The notes under the pieces are model-generated. The model saw only the letters and a program-made list of their open reading frames with translations. It ran no database searches and had not been told where the DNA came from. A stretch of DNA of 53,673 nt from Bacteroidales bacterium (GTDB taxonomy: Bacteria; Bacteroidota; Bacteroidia; Bacteroidales; WCHB1-69). Position numbers and translations under genes: made by a program. Shown here in pieces: positions 38,180 to 45,587 of the stretch. Each line of letters starts with the position of its first letter. Position 1 is the first letter of the stretch. The stretch spans positions 1 through 53,673 of the forward strand of contig JAKSMC010000024.1 in the NCBI GenBank assembly GCA_024400835.1, in the 5' to 3' direction.

Positions 38180-38683
38180 TCAGTTGTTGCTATACGCTGC
38201 GCGGTTGCTGTAGAACAGCCCCGTGAAGGTGAACTGCCGCGTGGTGCTGTCACGATAGACCAGCTGCGCGGGAATGTTCAGGAAGATGCGGTTTCCCTTC
38301 TCGTCCGTATAGTTCAACGAGCGATCTGGCATCAGGAAGAAGTCCTCCGAGGTCAGGTCGAACGTGTCCGTGGTAACAGCCGTGATATCCGTGCCGTTCT
38401 GCTGGAGCTGTACGGCAGTGGCAATCGAACAGTAGGTGCCCTGCCCCATGCAATTCACATGGGTAAGATAACCATCCACTACAACGCAACCTGTGCAGTC
38501 CTTGGCATTATGACCAACCATTGTCACCAAAAAAGTTGTATTCCCGGTTTTGCTGTCAGAGGGTATGACCACCACGCGATTGCGCGCAGGCTCCTTAATA
38601 GTTGTATCAACTTTTTCTTTTTCACAGGCAGAAAATAATGTCAACAATGTTAAAAATGCGATGGGCAATGTTTTTTTCTTCAT
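38180..38683 (-). CDS. Cysteine-containing lipoprotein, function unknown
   Basis: This 167-residue protein has a lipoprotein signal with lipobox LFSAC (lipidated Cys20) and so is anchored to a membrane. The mature part has a small cysteine cluster: DCTGCVVVDGYLTHVNC and then GTYC, that is a CxxC pair followed by two more cysteines, which could form disulfides or bind a metal or heme. No family was recognised. It is transcribed away from the LytTR-winged-helix regulator gene. Its promoter box lies 31-39 bp upstream, and a 21-bp-period direct repeat sits about 50-80 bp upstream of the likely transcription start, so it is a good candidate target of that regulator. Confidence 0.72.
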   Translation of the reverse strand: MKKKTLPIAFLTLLTLFSACEKEKVDTTIKEPARNRVVVIPSDSKTGNTTFLVTMVGHNAKDCTGCVVVDGYLTHVNCMGQGTYCSIATAVQLQQNGTDITAVTTDTFDLTSEDFFLMPDRSLNYTDEKGNRIFLNIPAQLVYRDSTTRQFTFTGLFYSNRAAYSNN

Positions 38684-38713
38684 AATATTGGGGATTTTGT
38701 TTTATTTGTGTTG

Positions 38714-38722
38714 GCAAAGATA
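38714..38722 (-). promoter_or_regulatory. Promoter -7 box of the lipoprotein gene (TATCTTTGC)
   Basis: The minus strand reads TATCTTTGC, 31 bp ahead of the ATG at 38683. No -33 TTTG is found, which fits a promoter that needs an activator. Confidence 0.65.
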
Positions 38723-38757
38723 CTATTTTTATCGGCGGTTTTATCACATCACACCAT

Positions 38758-38788
38758 AAATATGTCGCATCACGGCAAAAATATGACG
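38758..38788. promoter_or_regulatory. Candidate LytTR operator: direct repeat with 21-bp period
   Basis: AAATATGTCG (38758-38767) and AAATATGACG (38779-38788) match at 9 of 10 positions and are offset by 21 bp, two helical turns. LytTR proteins such as AlgR and AgrA bind pairs of roughly 9-bp direct repeats with this spacing. The pair lies between the divergent lipoprotein and regulator genes, about 50-80 bp upstream of the lipoprotein's likely transcription start. Confidence 0.5.
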
Positions 38789-38914
38789 AGGTGTATGAAT
38801 TTTATTTTATTGTTATGGCCTTCAATTAATTACAATGTGATGGAATACGGCTTTTTGATGGTATATATTGGAAATATTGTGAAAGTCGTCCTTTTTTCGC
38901 ATTCAAAAATTGGG

Positions 38915-38923
38915 TATGTTTGC
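38915..38923 (+). promoter_or_regulatory. Promoter -7 box of the LytTR regulator gene (TATGTTTGC)
   Basis: TATGTTTGC lies 22 bp ahead of the ATG at 38946. It overlaps the alternative upstream ATG (38916), which argues for the later start. Confidence 0.55.
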
Positions 38924-38945
38924 ACCGTTTTCAATTCGTTTCACT

Positions 38946-40016
38946 ATGCAAAATATCCACAAAGTATTCATTGCTTTTCTGAACTTCCTGTTCTGCTTCG
39001 TATTGCTTTGGCTTTTCACCAGAAATGCCCTGCTGCGCCCCTATGCGGGCAGTGCTGGCAAAGAAATCCTTGCCGGTCTGCTGCTATTGGCCACTCTATA
39101 TGCCAACTACTTCCTATTGTATCCAAAGCTCTACCACAAATATTCCCATGCCCTATATTGGACCGCTTTGCTTATAATCACTTTGGCCGCCGCTTGGGGG
39201 GATATGTCCATTGCCTACGCTAACATCGCAAAATGCAACGCCGAGTTGTTGCAGGTTATCGGAAAATTCAAATACCTGAGTTGGTGCTTTGTCTTCATTT
39301 TTGCTCGTAATTTCGCCTTTAACCTCTTTCCGTTTCTACTGAGAGAACGACTCTATGTACAACAGCTTCTGGACAAAGAGGTGCATGCCGTTTACCATGA
39401 AACACAGAAAATTGATGTTGTCGACAAAAACGGAGCGGTTCGCCTGATTGCTGTAGCCGACATCTACTCCTGCTCTCAAGAAGGCAACTACACCTATATC
39501 CGCACCACGCAAAACGAAACACACACCCGTCTCGGCTCTATGAAGCATCTAGAGCAGCTGTTGGGTAATGGATTTGTTCGTATTACCCCCAAGCTGCTGT
39601 TGCCTATACGGTACATCCACTCTTGCAGAAACGGCATCGTGGTTATGAAAAAGATGCCGTTTGAAGAAGAAAGCCAGCTGCTTGCGATAAATCCCAAAAA
39701 CAAAGAAGAAATTGCAAGTGAAATCACCCAGAATCTTCTTCGTCGTAATGAGGAAGAAAACAAAGCATCGGTTGAATTGACAGTCAGGAAAGGGGACAAG
39801 CGCAAGTCCGTTGTACCTCCAAAAGAAAAATTGAGGAAAATCCAGTCCTGCATACACCAACATCCAGGCATCAAATCTGCGGACATCGCAGCAAAGACAG
39901 GATACTCAACAGCCACGGTCGAGCGCAGTCTGGCCGCCCTCAAGCAGCGCGGCCTCATCACGCACACCGGCTCCAAGAAGACCGGCGGGTACTATGCGGT
40001 GGAGAAGGAGGGTTAG
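38946..40016 (+). CDS. Membrane-anchored LytTR regulator with C-terminal winged helix
   Basis: This 356-residue regulator begins with four hydrophobic segments (about 7-25, 40-60, 70-90, 110-132). A LytTR DNA-binding domain follows (about 150-250; VDKNGAVRLIAVADIYSCS, EGNYTYIRTT, MKHLEQLLGNGFVRITPKLL, LPIRYIHS). After a charged linker (about 255-295) it has a second DNA-binding domain of the winged-helix type (about 295-356; IKSADIAAKTGYSTATVERS recognition region and LKQRGLITHTG wing). Having two DNA-binding domains on one membrane protein is unusual. No receiver domain is present, so sensing is presumably by the membrane part. The ATG at 38946 is favoured by a promoter box at 38915-38923. 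Divergent from a Cys-rich lipoprotein gene. Confidence 0.82.
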   Translation: MQNIHKVFIAFLNFLFCFVLLWLFTRNALLRPYAGSAGKEILAGLLLLATLYANYFLLYPKLYHKYSHALYWTALLIITLAAAWGDMSIAYANIAKCNAELLQVIGKFKYLSWCFVFIFARNFAFNLFPFLLRERLYVQQLLDKEVHAVYHETQKIDVVDKNGAVRLIAVADIYSCSQEGNYTYIRTTQNETHTRLGSMKHLEQLLGNGFVRITPKLLLPIRYIHSCRNGIVVMKKMPFEEESQLLAINPKNKEEIASEITQNLLRRNEEENKASVELTVRKGDKRKSVVPPKEKLRKIQSCIHQHPGIKSADIAAKTGYSTATVERSLAALKQRGLITHTGSKKTGGYYAVEKEG

Positions 40017-40024
40017 AAATACAA

Positions 40025-40053
40025 GGTTCCTTTCTCACCGCAAAGACGCGGAG
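40025..40053. repeat. Intergenic repeat (CACCGCAAAGACGC family), half copy
   Basis: The right arm ACCGCAAAGACGC (40037-40049) is present together with the loop and a few bases of the left side. It lies in the 48-bp gap between the convergent regulator and mutS2 genes. Confidence 0.65.
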
Positions 40054-40064
40054 TTCCTATTGCT

Positions 40065-42533
40065 TTATTCGACGGCCATTTTCACCACGGTGATGCCGGC
40101 GCCTCCCATTTCCAAAACCTCATCCTGGAAGGATTCAACCTCGGCGCGATGGCCCAACTGCTGACGTACGATTTGGCGCAAGATGCCATTGCCCTTGCCG
40201 TGCAATATGCGCACGTAACGGATGCTAAGCAAGGCGGCCTCGTCCAGATAGTCCGACAAGACGGGTATCATCTCCTCAGCACGCATGCCTCGCACGTCCA
40301 AGGTGGCATTGAAATTGGCTAACTTCTTGTTCATAGCATCAGCCAACGAGCCCTCGTTGTAGTGGACCACTCCGGTGCGCCGCACTTCACGAGCCTCCTT
40401 CTTGCTGATTTTGGCCAACTTGCGAATATCTGTCTTGAAAGCCACAGAATTGAACACTATGGTGGCGTCATTGCCGCTGATGCTGGTCACCTCGCCGGTA
40501 ATCTGCATGTCTGCCATGAAGACGGAATCGCCCACCCGGATGGTGTTGTCCTCCGGCTTCTCCACGACCTTCTTTTCACGTGGCTTCGTGCGCTTCACCG
40601 GCACAATGGGCTTGATGGACTCTTCCTGCTCGATGGATTCGATTTCGGTCTTGAGTTCCTCTTTGAGTTTGACGACGTTTTCGCGCGCCTTCTTGGTCTT
40701 TTCGGCATCAGCCTTCGCCTCCTTGATGTCGCGGATGGTCTTCTCTATAACCTTGTTGGCACTCTCCACAATGGTGTTGGCTTGGTTTTTGGCCTTCTGC
40801 AAAATGTCCTTGCGCTGCTTGTCCAACTCTGAGAACTTCTCAGAATATTCGTCTATCATCTCTGCCAGCTGGTCATCGGCGGCCTGCACCTGTTTTAACA
40901 TTTTTTCAGTTTCCAACTTGGCGATTTCTATCTCCTCGAGTTTCTTCTCGTAGTCGATTTGCGCGGTGCCGGACTTGGCAATGGCGCTGTCGATGATGCG
41001 GCTGTCCAAGCCGATGTGGCGGGCGATTTCGTACGTGAACGAGCTGCCCGGCTTGCCGATTTTGAGTTTGTACAGCGGCTTCAGCGCAGCCGTGTCGTAA
41101 AGCATTGCCCCGTTGACCGCCTCTTCGTGCGTGTCGGGGAACATCTTCAAATTGCCGTAGTGCGTGGTGATGATGCCGAAAGCGTTCTTAGCGTAGAAAC
41201 TTTCCAAGATGGCCTCCGCCAACGCCCCGCCTAAGGTAGGCTCGGTGCCCGAACCGAACTCGTCAATCAAGAACAGCGAACGGGAGTCTAAGTTGTCGTC
41301 CATCGCCTTAAGGTTGGACAGGTGCGAACTGTAGGTGCTGAGGTCGTTTTCAATGGACTGCTCGTCACCGATATCAATGAATATGCTGTGGAAAATGCCC
41401 ATATCGGAAGTGCTCTGCATGGAAACCAACAATCCGCATTGGAGCATATACTGCAGCAGACCGACGCATTTGAGGCAGACGGACTTGCCGCCGGCATTCG
41501 GACCGGAGATAATCAGTATTCTGTTTTCCGCGGTGAGTTGCACGTCCAGCGGCACCACCTTTTTGGAAGTGCGCTTCAGGGTCAGATAGAGGAGCGGGTG
41601 CTGGGCCTGCTGCCAGTTGACCATCGGCTCAGGATGCACGTGCGGCAGCGAGGCGTTGATGTCTATGGCCAACAAGGCCTTGGCGCGCAAGAAGTCGTAG
41701 CGGCCCATCAGCTGCTGTGCTTGCAGCAACTCCGGAATCTGCGGGCGAATCTTCTCGGAAAGCTCCGTGAGGATGCGCACGATTTCCCTGCTTTCCGCAT
41801 TTTGCAAGTCTTTGAGTTCGTTATTGGCGTCAAAGACCTCCGTGGGCTCGATGAAGACCGTCTGCCCGGTGGCCGACTCGTCGTGGATGAAACCTTTGAG
41901 ACGACGTTTGTACTGTGCTGCGATGGGGATACAGAGACGGCCGTTGCGCACAGTCATCTCGGCATCTTCCTTGATTAAGCCGTCCTGCTTGGCCGCGTTG
42001 AGAATCTTGCGAATCTGGCGGTCGGCGGCATTGGAGATGCGGTTGATTTCACTCTTGATACGGCAGAGTTCGTCGGATGCGTTGTCACGAATCTGGCCCT
42101 TGTCATCCAACACGCGGTTGATGGCGGCCATCAGCTCGCGCTGCAGCGGCATCTCCTCGCAAAGACTCCACAAATAAGGGTACTTGCCATCCTCGTGACG
42201 CACCTTCAGATAGACGAAGATGTTGGTCATCGTGGCGACAAATCCGCGCAACTGGGCCAGTTCTTCGAGTTCGATGTAGGTGCCGTCCACCTGCAGGCGC
42301 TTGAGTTCGGCCCGCAGGTCGTAATAGTCCTGTGCCGGGAAGGGTTCATCGAACAGCAGTATCTGCCGAAACTCCTCCACGGTTTCCAATTCGGGCAGCA
42401 AGCGGCCGATGTCCGTCTGCATCTGCAAGTTGTCCACAAAAACCTGCCCCACGGGACTAAGGCAATGCCCGAGAAGCAGTTGGCGTATGGTGTTGAAACC
42501 TATTTTTTCTTCGAAATTTTCCGGATAAAGCAT
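40065..42533 (-). CDS. mutS2: MutS2 family DNA-binding ATPase/endonuclease
   Basis: This 822-residue protein belongs to the MutS2 family (recombination suppression or ribosome rescue, depending on species). It has the MutS clamp/lever region (1-300), Walker A ISGPNAGGKSVCLK (about 345), Walker B LFLIDEFGSGTEP (about 425), a long coiled coil (about 530-660), and a C-terminal Smr domain with LDVRG and HGKGNG motifs (about 745-800). The latter carries the nuclease-associated residues of the family. The start chosen is the ATG at 42533; a TTG at 42542 would overlap the toxin stop. The gene follows the toxin gene by only 5 bp and must be cotranscribed with the toxin-antitoxin pair. Confidence 0.92.
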   Translation of the reverse strand: MLYPENFEEKIGFNTIRQLLLGHCLSPVGQVFVDNLQMQTDIGRLLPELETVEEFRQILLFDEPFPAQDYYDLRAELKRLQVDGTYIELEELAQLRGFVATMTNIFVYLKVRHEDGKYPYLWSLCEEMPLQRELMAAINRVLDDKGQIRDNASDELCRIKSEINRISNAADRQIRKILNAAKQDGLIKEDAEMTVRNGRLCIPIAAQYKRRLKGFIHDESATGQTVFIEPTEVFDANNELKDLQNAESREIVRILTELSEKIRPQIPELLQAQQLMGRYDFLRAKALLAIDINASLPHVHPEPMVNWQQAQHPLLYLTLKRTSKKVVPLDVQLTAENRILIISGPNAGGKSVCLKCVGLLQYMLQCGLLVSMQSTSDMGIFHSIFIDIGDEQSIENDLSTYSSHLSNLKAMDDNLDSRSLFLIDEFGSGTEPTLGGALAEAILESFYAKNAFGIITTHYGNLKMFPDTHEEAVNGAMLYDTAALKPLYKLKIGKPGSSFTYEIARHIGLDSRIIDSAIAKSGTAQIDYEKKLEEIEIAKLETEKMLKQVQAADDQLAEMIDEYSEKFSELDKQRKDILQKAKNQANTIVESANKVIEKTIRDIKEAKADAEKTKKARENVVKLKEELKTEIESIEQEESIKPIVPVKRTKPREKKVVEKPEDNTIRVGDSVFMADMQITGEVTSISGNDATIVFNSVAFKTDIRKLAKISKKEAREVRRTGVVHYNEGSLADAMNKKLANFNATLDVRGMRAEEMIPVLSDYLDEAALLSIRYVRILHGKGNGILRQIVRQQLGHRAEVESFQDEVLEMGGAGITVVKMAVE

Positions 42534-42538
42534 TTTTT

Positions 42539-42814
42539 TCAATTTTCGTAATGGCCAAAAGCTGAAAGCACTAACACTTCTACAACATCATCTGAAATTT
42601 TATAAACCAATCGGTGCTCCTTTGTGATCCTCCGTGACCAAATTTCTTCTGTTGAAAAATGTTTTAACCTTTCCACTTGACCTGTTCCAGTGCGTGGATG
42701 TTCTTTCAATTCATCTAATAACTTACCGACTTTTTTGACAGCGAGAGGTGCTTTTTTGGACAGTGTGACCAAATCCTTGCAAGCACTGGCTGTGAGTATT
42801 ACTTTGTAGAGCAT
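42539..42814 (-). CDS. Txe/YoeB-type mRNA endonuclease toxin
   Basis: This 91-residue toxin resembles YoeB/Txe of the RelE superfamily, which cleaves mRNA at ribosomes. Supporting features are the opening YKVILTASACKDLVTLSKK, the HPRTGTGQVERLKH block, SRRITKEHRLVYKI (with the conserved Glu/Arg region) and the C-terminal GHYEN, where His-Tyr are the catalytic pair of the family. The start overlaps the antitoxin gene by 16 bp, the usual antitoxin-first arrangement for this family. The gene is followed closely by mutS2. Confidence 0.9.
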   Translation of the reverse strand: MLYKVILTASACKDLVTLSKKAPLAVKKVGKLLDELKEHPRTGTGQVERLKHFSTEEIWSRRITKEHRLVYKISDDVVEVLVLSAFGHYEN

Positions 42815-43068
42815 AAAATCCTATTTACAAAGTCAACGCCACTTTCATTCTCGTCCATACTGACATAAGACCCATCTTTATACTCTTGAATACCTTTGTC
42901 AATTTTGGCAATGAGCTCTTCCTTGCTTATCAGAAAATCATCTTCAGTAATGGGAACTAATCTATAACATCCTTTGTCACGAGAAGTAATAATCACATCC
43001 TGTTCTTTAGCCAAATCAAAATATCTGCTTTGATTCGCTCTGAAATCTCTACTTGTAACAATAATCAT
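42799..43068 (-). CDS. YefM/Phd-type antitoxin
   Basis: This 89-residue antitoxin has the N-terminal DNA-binding fold of the Phd/YefM family (TSRDFRANQSRYFDLAKEQDVIITSRDKG, abbreviated here by its key parts). A C-terminal toxin-binding tail of mixed charge (EYKDGSYVSMDENES) follows. It precedes and overlaps the toxin gene. The promoter at 43123-43131 is flanked by inverted repeats at 43094-43135, 43105-43120 and 43145-43167, which fit autoregulation by the toxin-antitoxin complex. Confidence 0.88.
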   Translation of the reverse strand: MIIVTSRDFRANQSRYFDLAKEQDVIITSRDKGCYRLVPITEDDFLISKEELIAKIDKGIQEYKDGSYVSMDENESGVDFVNRILCSTK

Positions 43069-43093
43069 ATCTAATTTATAATAAACTCGTTAT

Positions 43094-43167
43094 ACAGTAT
43101 TACCATTCAATATTTTGAATTTGCAAAAATACTGTTTTTTTATTATGTGTCCCAATTTGGTACACAT
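43094..43167 (-). promoter_or_regulatory. Toxin-antitoxin promoter and operator palindromes
   Basis: The -7 box TATTTTTGC (43123-43131, minus strand) is surrounded by three inverted repeats. ATTCAA/TTGAAT lies at 43105-43120 over the likely transcription start. ACAGTAT (43094-43100) pairs with ATACTGT (43129-43135). ATGTGTCCCAA/TTGGTACACAT (43145-43167) has 11-bp arms with one mismatch around a single T, at the -33 region. Together these look like binding sites for the antitoxin or toxin-antitoxin complex. Confidence 0.65.
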
Positions 43168-43201
43168 TTTTTCACTATTGAGATTATTAATAAAAGAATT
43201 G

Positions 43202-44515
43202 TTATTCATCGGCGAACAACGTGGCAGGAGAGCAGCGCGTCACGGTGACATCCACATACTCGCCGATTTGGTGATTGCCTTTAGGGAAGATGATGACTTT
43301 GTTCTGGCTGTTGCGGCCGTAAAGTTGGTCAGCGGAGCGTTTGGAGGTACCTTCGATGAGCACGCGGAAAGTTTTGCCCACGTCGCGTTGGTTGCTGGCC
43401 AGGGAGAGTTCGCCCTGGAGGGCGATAATCTCCTCAAGACGACGCGTTTTCTCCTCGTCGGGGATATCGTCTTTAAAGCGTTTGGCCGACATCGTACCGC
43501 CGCGTTCGGAGTATTTGAACATATAGGCATATTCGTAGCCCACCTCGCGCATAATGGAGAGGGTCTGCTCGTGGTCTTCCAGCGTTTCGCCGCAAAAGCC
43601 CGCGATAATGTCGGTGGAAATGGCGCAATCGGGCATCAGTTCCTTGATTTTGCGGACGCGGCCCATATAGTACTCACGCGTATATACGCGGTTCATCCTT
43701 TTGAGCATAACGTCACTGCCGGACTGGACGGGAAGGTGAATATATTTGCAGATATTGTCGTATTTGGCAATTGTCTCAATCAGTTCGTCGGAGATATCCT
43801 TGGGATGGGAGGTGGCGAAGCGCACGCGCAAATCGGGCGACATCTCGGCCACGGCGGCCATCAGTTGGGCGAAATTCATTGTCTGGCCGTCCTGCTCCCA
43901 CAGATAGGAGTTCACATTCTGGCCAAGCAGGGTAACCTCCTTATAGCCGTCCTTGAGAAGCTGTTCCACTTCCATGAAGATGGTTTGCGGGCTGCGGCTG
44001 CGTTCGCGACCGCGGGTGTAAGGCACCACGCAGTAGGTGCAGAAGTTGTTGCATCCGCGCATAATGGAGACGTAGGCGGAAACGCCGTTCAAGTCGTAGC
44101 GCACCGGCATGATGTTGTCGTATGTTTCCTCCTCGGAAAGCAGGACATTGAACTTGGCGTCGCCGTTGGCCGACTCCTCAATCAAATGGGGAAGGTCGCG
44201 ATAGGCGTCTGGGCCGGCAATGAAATTCAAAACAGGTTCCGTTTGCAGCAGTTCTTCCTGCATACGTTCGGCCATACAACCCAACAAACCGACCTGCAGA
44301 GTGCGGTGTTTTTTCTTCAAAGCCTCCAATTCCTGGAGTCTTTTATGGATGCGCTGCTCCGCTTTATCGCGTATGGAGCAGGTATTTAAGAGGATTAAAT
44401 CGGCTTCCTGAATATTTTCCGTAAGGTCGTATAAGTCTTTCAAAATAGCCGCAACTACTTCACTATCAGCGAAGTTCATTTGGCAGCCATAGGTTTCTAT
44501 ATATAATTTTTTCAT
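43202..44515 (-). CDS. miaB: tRNA-2-methylthio-N6-dimethylallyladenosine synthase MiaB
   Basis: This 437-residue radical SAM methylthiotransferase modifies A37 of tRNA. It has the N-terminal Fe-S domain (ETYGCQMNFADSE, NTCSIRDKAEQR, LLGCMAERM), the radical SAM cluster CNNFCTYCVVPYTRGRERSRS (the RGRERSR string is typical of MiaB), and a C-terminal TRAM domain (about 375-437). The start is the ATG at 44515 (MKKLYIETYG). A TATCTTCGC box at 44519-44527 lies only 3 bp ahead of it, so the mRNA may have almost no leader if that is the promoter. The spacer to the antitoxin gene downstream is 133 bp. Confidence 0.95.
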   Translation of the reverse strand: MKKLYIETYGCQMNFADSEVVAAILKDLYDLTENIQEADLILLNTCSIRDKAEQRIHKRLQELEALKKKHRTLQVGLLGCMAERMQEELLQTEPVLNFIAGPDAYRDLPHLIEESANGDAKFNVLLSEEETYDNIMPVRYDLNGVSAYVSIMRGCNNFCTYCVVPYTRGRERSRSPQTIFMEVEQLLKDGYKEVTLLGQNVNSYLWEQDGQTMNFAQLMAAVAEMSPDLRVRFATSHPKDISDELIETIAKYDNICKYIHLPVQSGSDVMLKRMNRVYTREYYMGRVRKIKELMPDCAISTDIIAGFCGETLEDHEQTLSIMREVGYEYAYMFKYSERGGTMSAKRFKDDIPDEEKTRRLEEIIALQGELSLASNQRDVGKTFRVLIEGTSKRSADQLYGRNSQNKVIIFPKGNHQIGEYVDVTVTRCSPATLFADE

Positions 44516-44518
44516 GCC

Positions 44519-44527
44519 GCGAAGATA
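44519..44527 (-). promoter_or_regulatory. Possible miaB promoter box abutting the start (TATCTTCGC)
   Basis: TATCTTCGC deviates by one base from TAnnTTTGC and ends 3 bp before the ATG. If used, transcription would begin at or very near the start codon. Confidence 0.35.
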
Positions 44528-44643
44528 CAAATATTAATCTTTTGATTTTTTTAGCGTTCTATGGCCTCGTTTTTTTTGCTCTTCTTCAACAAGAGCGTGT
44601 TGTTAAAAAAAAATAATGTGCATAGCCATTTTGGAAAATTTAG

Positions 44644-44652
44644 TATTTTTGC
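44644..44652 (+). promoter_or_regulatory. Promoter -7 box of the abundant lipoprotein gene (TATTTTTGC)
   Basis: TATTTTTGC lies 59 bp before the ATG at 44712, giving an AT-rich leader of about 50 bases. Confidence 0.6.
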
Positions 44653-44711
44653 CGCCTTATTTAGAAAAAACATATTTATCATTTCATTATTAACTTAAAT
44701 TAATCAACAAA

Positions 44712-45515
44712 ATGAAAAAACATCTTAGTTTAATCGTTATGGCACTCTTCGCAAGTGCAATGTTGTTCACCGCTTGTACGCACGAACAATACACAATTAC
44801 AGCTAACGCTAACGACGCTACAATGGGTACTGTCAATGGTGGTGGTACTTATGACGTTAACAGCGTAGTTACTCTTACAGCTGTTGCTAACGAAGGTTAC
44901 GAATTCGTAGCTTGGAACGATGGTAACACAGAAAATCCTCGTCAAATCACCGTTACAGCTGATGCTGAATACACAGCTACTTTCCAAAGAATTCTCCCTG
45001 CTGGTGTTTATGTATCTTACAACAACGCTGCTGCTTGGGAAGCTGGTACAGTAGATGCTGCTTTCTGGACATCTGACAACGTTTATGACGTTTTCGCTAT
45101 GCAAGATCCTAATGGTGAAAACTATCCTATCGCTGACGTTGCTCCTTTCAACCAAGGTACTGGTTCTTTCTCTGACAACTACACAGAAGATGCTGGTTGG
45201 ACAAACTCCACATTCGCATGGGTAGAATATTATGAAGATTCTTATCTTTACAACCAAGAAGGTCAACAATTCGGTGACTGGTGGGCTAAAAACGCTACCA
45301 TCAACGTTTCTGCATTCGATGCTACTGCTATGACAGTTTCCGCTAACGTTAACGCTACCATGTTCGATGCTGCTGAAGCTCTTATCGACGGTGCTGGTAT
45401 CGATGGCGCTGCTTCTCGTCCTATGACAGTTGATATGGTTCAAGTCAACCTCGAAGCTGCTAAAAAACCGTTCAAATCTCACAAATACAATGGTCAAAAA
45501 TTATTCGTTAAATAA
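44712..45515 (+). CDS. Probably abundant lipoprotein with InlB B-repeat-like domain
   Basis: This 267-residue lipoprotein has a lipobox (LFTAC, Cys22). A short repeat-type domain follows (about 27-92): TITANANDATMGTVNGGGTY through VVTLTAVANEGYEFVAWNDG, the pattern of divergent InlB B-repeat / bacterial repeat domains. The remainder is unknown, rich in Ala, Asn, Asp and aromatic residues. Codon use is extreme: GCT for nearly all Ala, GGT for Gly, GTT/GTA for Val, AAC for Asn, GAA for Glu, CGT for Arg. This differs strongly from the neighbours and suggests very high expression. It has its own promoter box and a strong terminator. Confidence 0.78.
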   Translation: MKKHLSLIVMALFASAMLFTACTHEQYTITANANDATMGTVNGGGTYDVNSVVTLTAVANEGYEFVAWNDGNTENPRQITVTADAEYTATFQRILPAGVYVSYNNAAAWEAGTVDAAFWTSDNVYDVFAMQDPNGENYPIADVAPFNQGTGSFSDNYTEDAGWTNSTFAWVEYYEDSYLYNQEGQQFGDWWAKNATINVSAFDATAMTVSANVNATMFDAAEALIDGAGIDGAASRPMTVDMVQVNLEAAKKPFKSHKYNGQKLFVK

Positions 45516-45533
45516 TTTGATCTGAAACAATAG

Positions 45534-45567
45534 AAAAGTCCGAGTGTTTATGCTCGGACTTTTTTTT
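45534..45567 (+). terminator. Rho-independent terminator after the abundant lipoprotein gene
   Basis: The perfect 11-bp stem AAAAGTCCGAG / CTCGGACTTTT has an 8-base loop and is followed by more T. It lies 18 bp after the stop. Confidence 0.92.
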
Positions 45568-45587
45568 AACTATTAAAACGTATTACA

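Noticed and set aside
43115..44389. A 424-codon plus-strand open frame opposite miaB
   Set aside because: It overlaps the toxin-antitoxin promoter and miaB, has no domain, and reads as a mirror of miaB codons.
44578..44596. Hairpin GCTCTT / AAGAGC in the miaB-lipoprotein spacer as a terminator
   Set aside because: It has no T-run after it on the plus strand, and on the minus strand it is followed by A. It lies between two divergent starts, where no terminator is expected.
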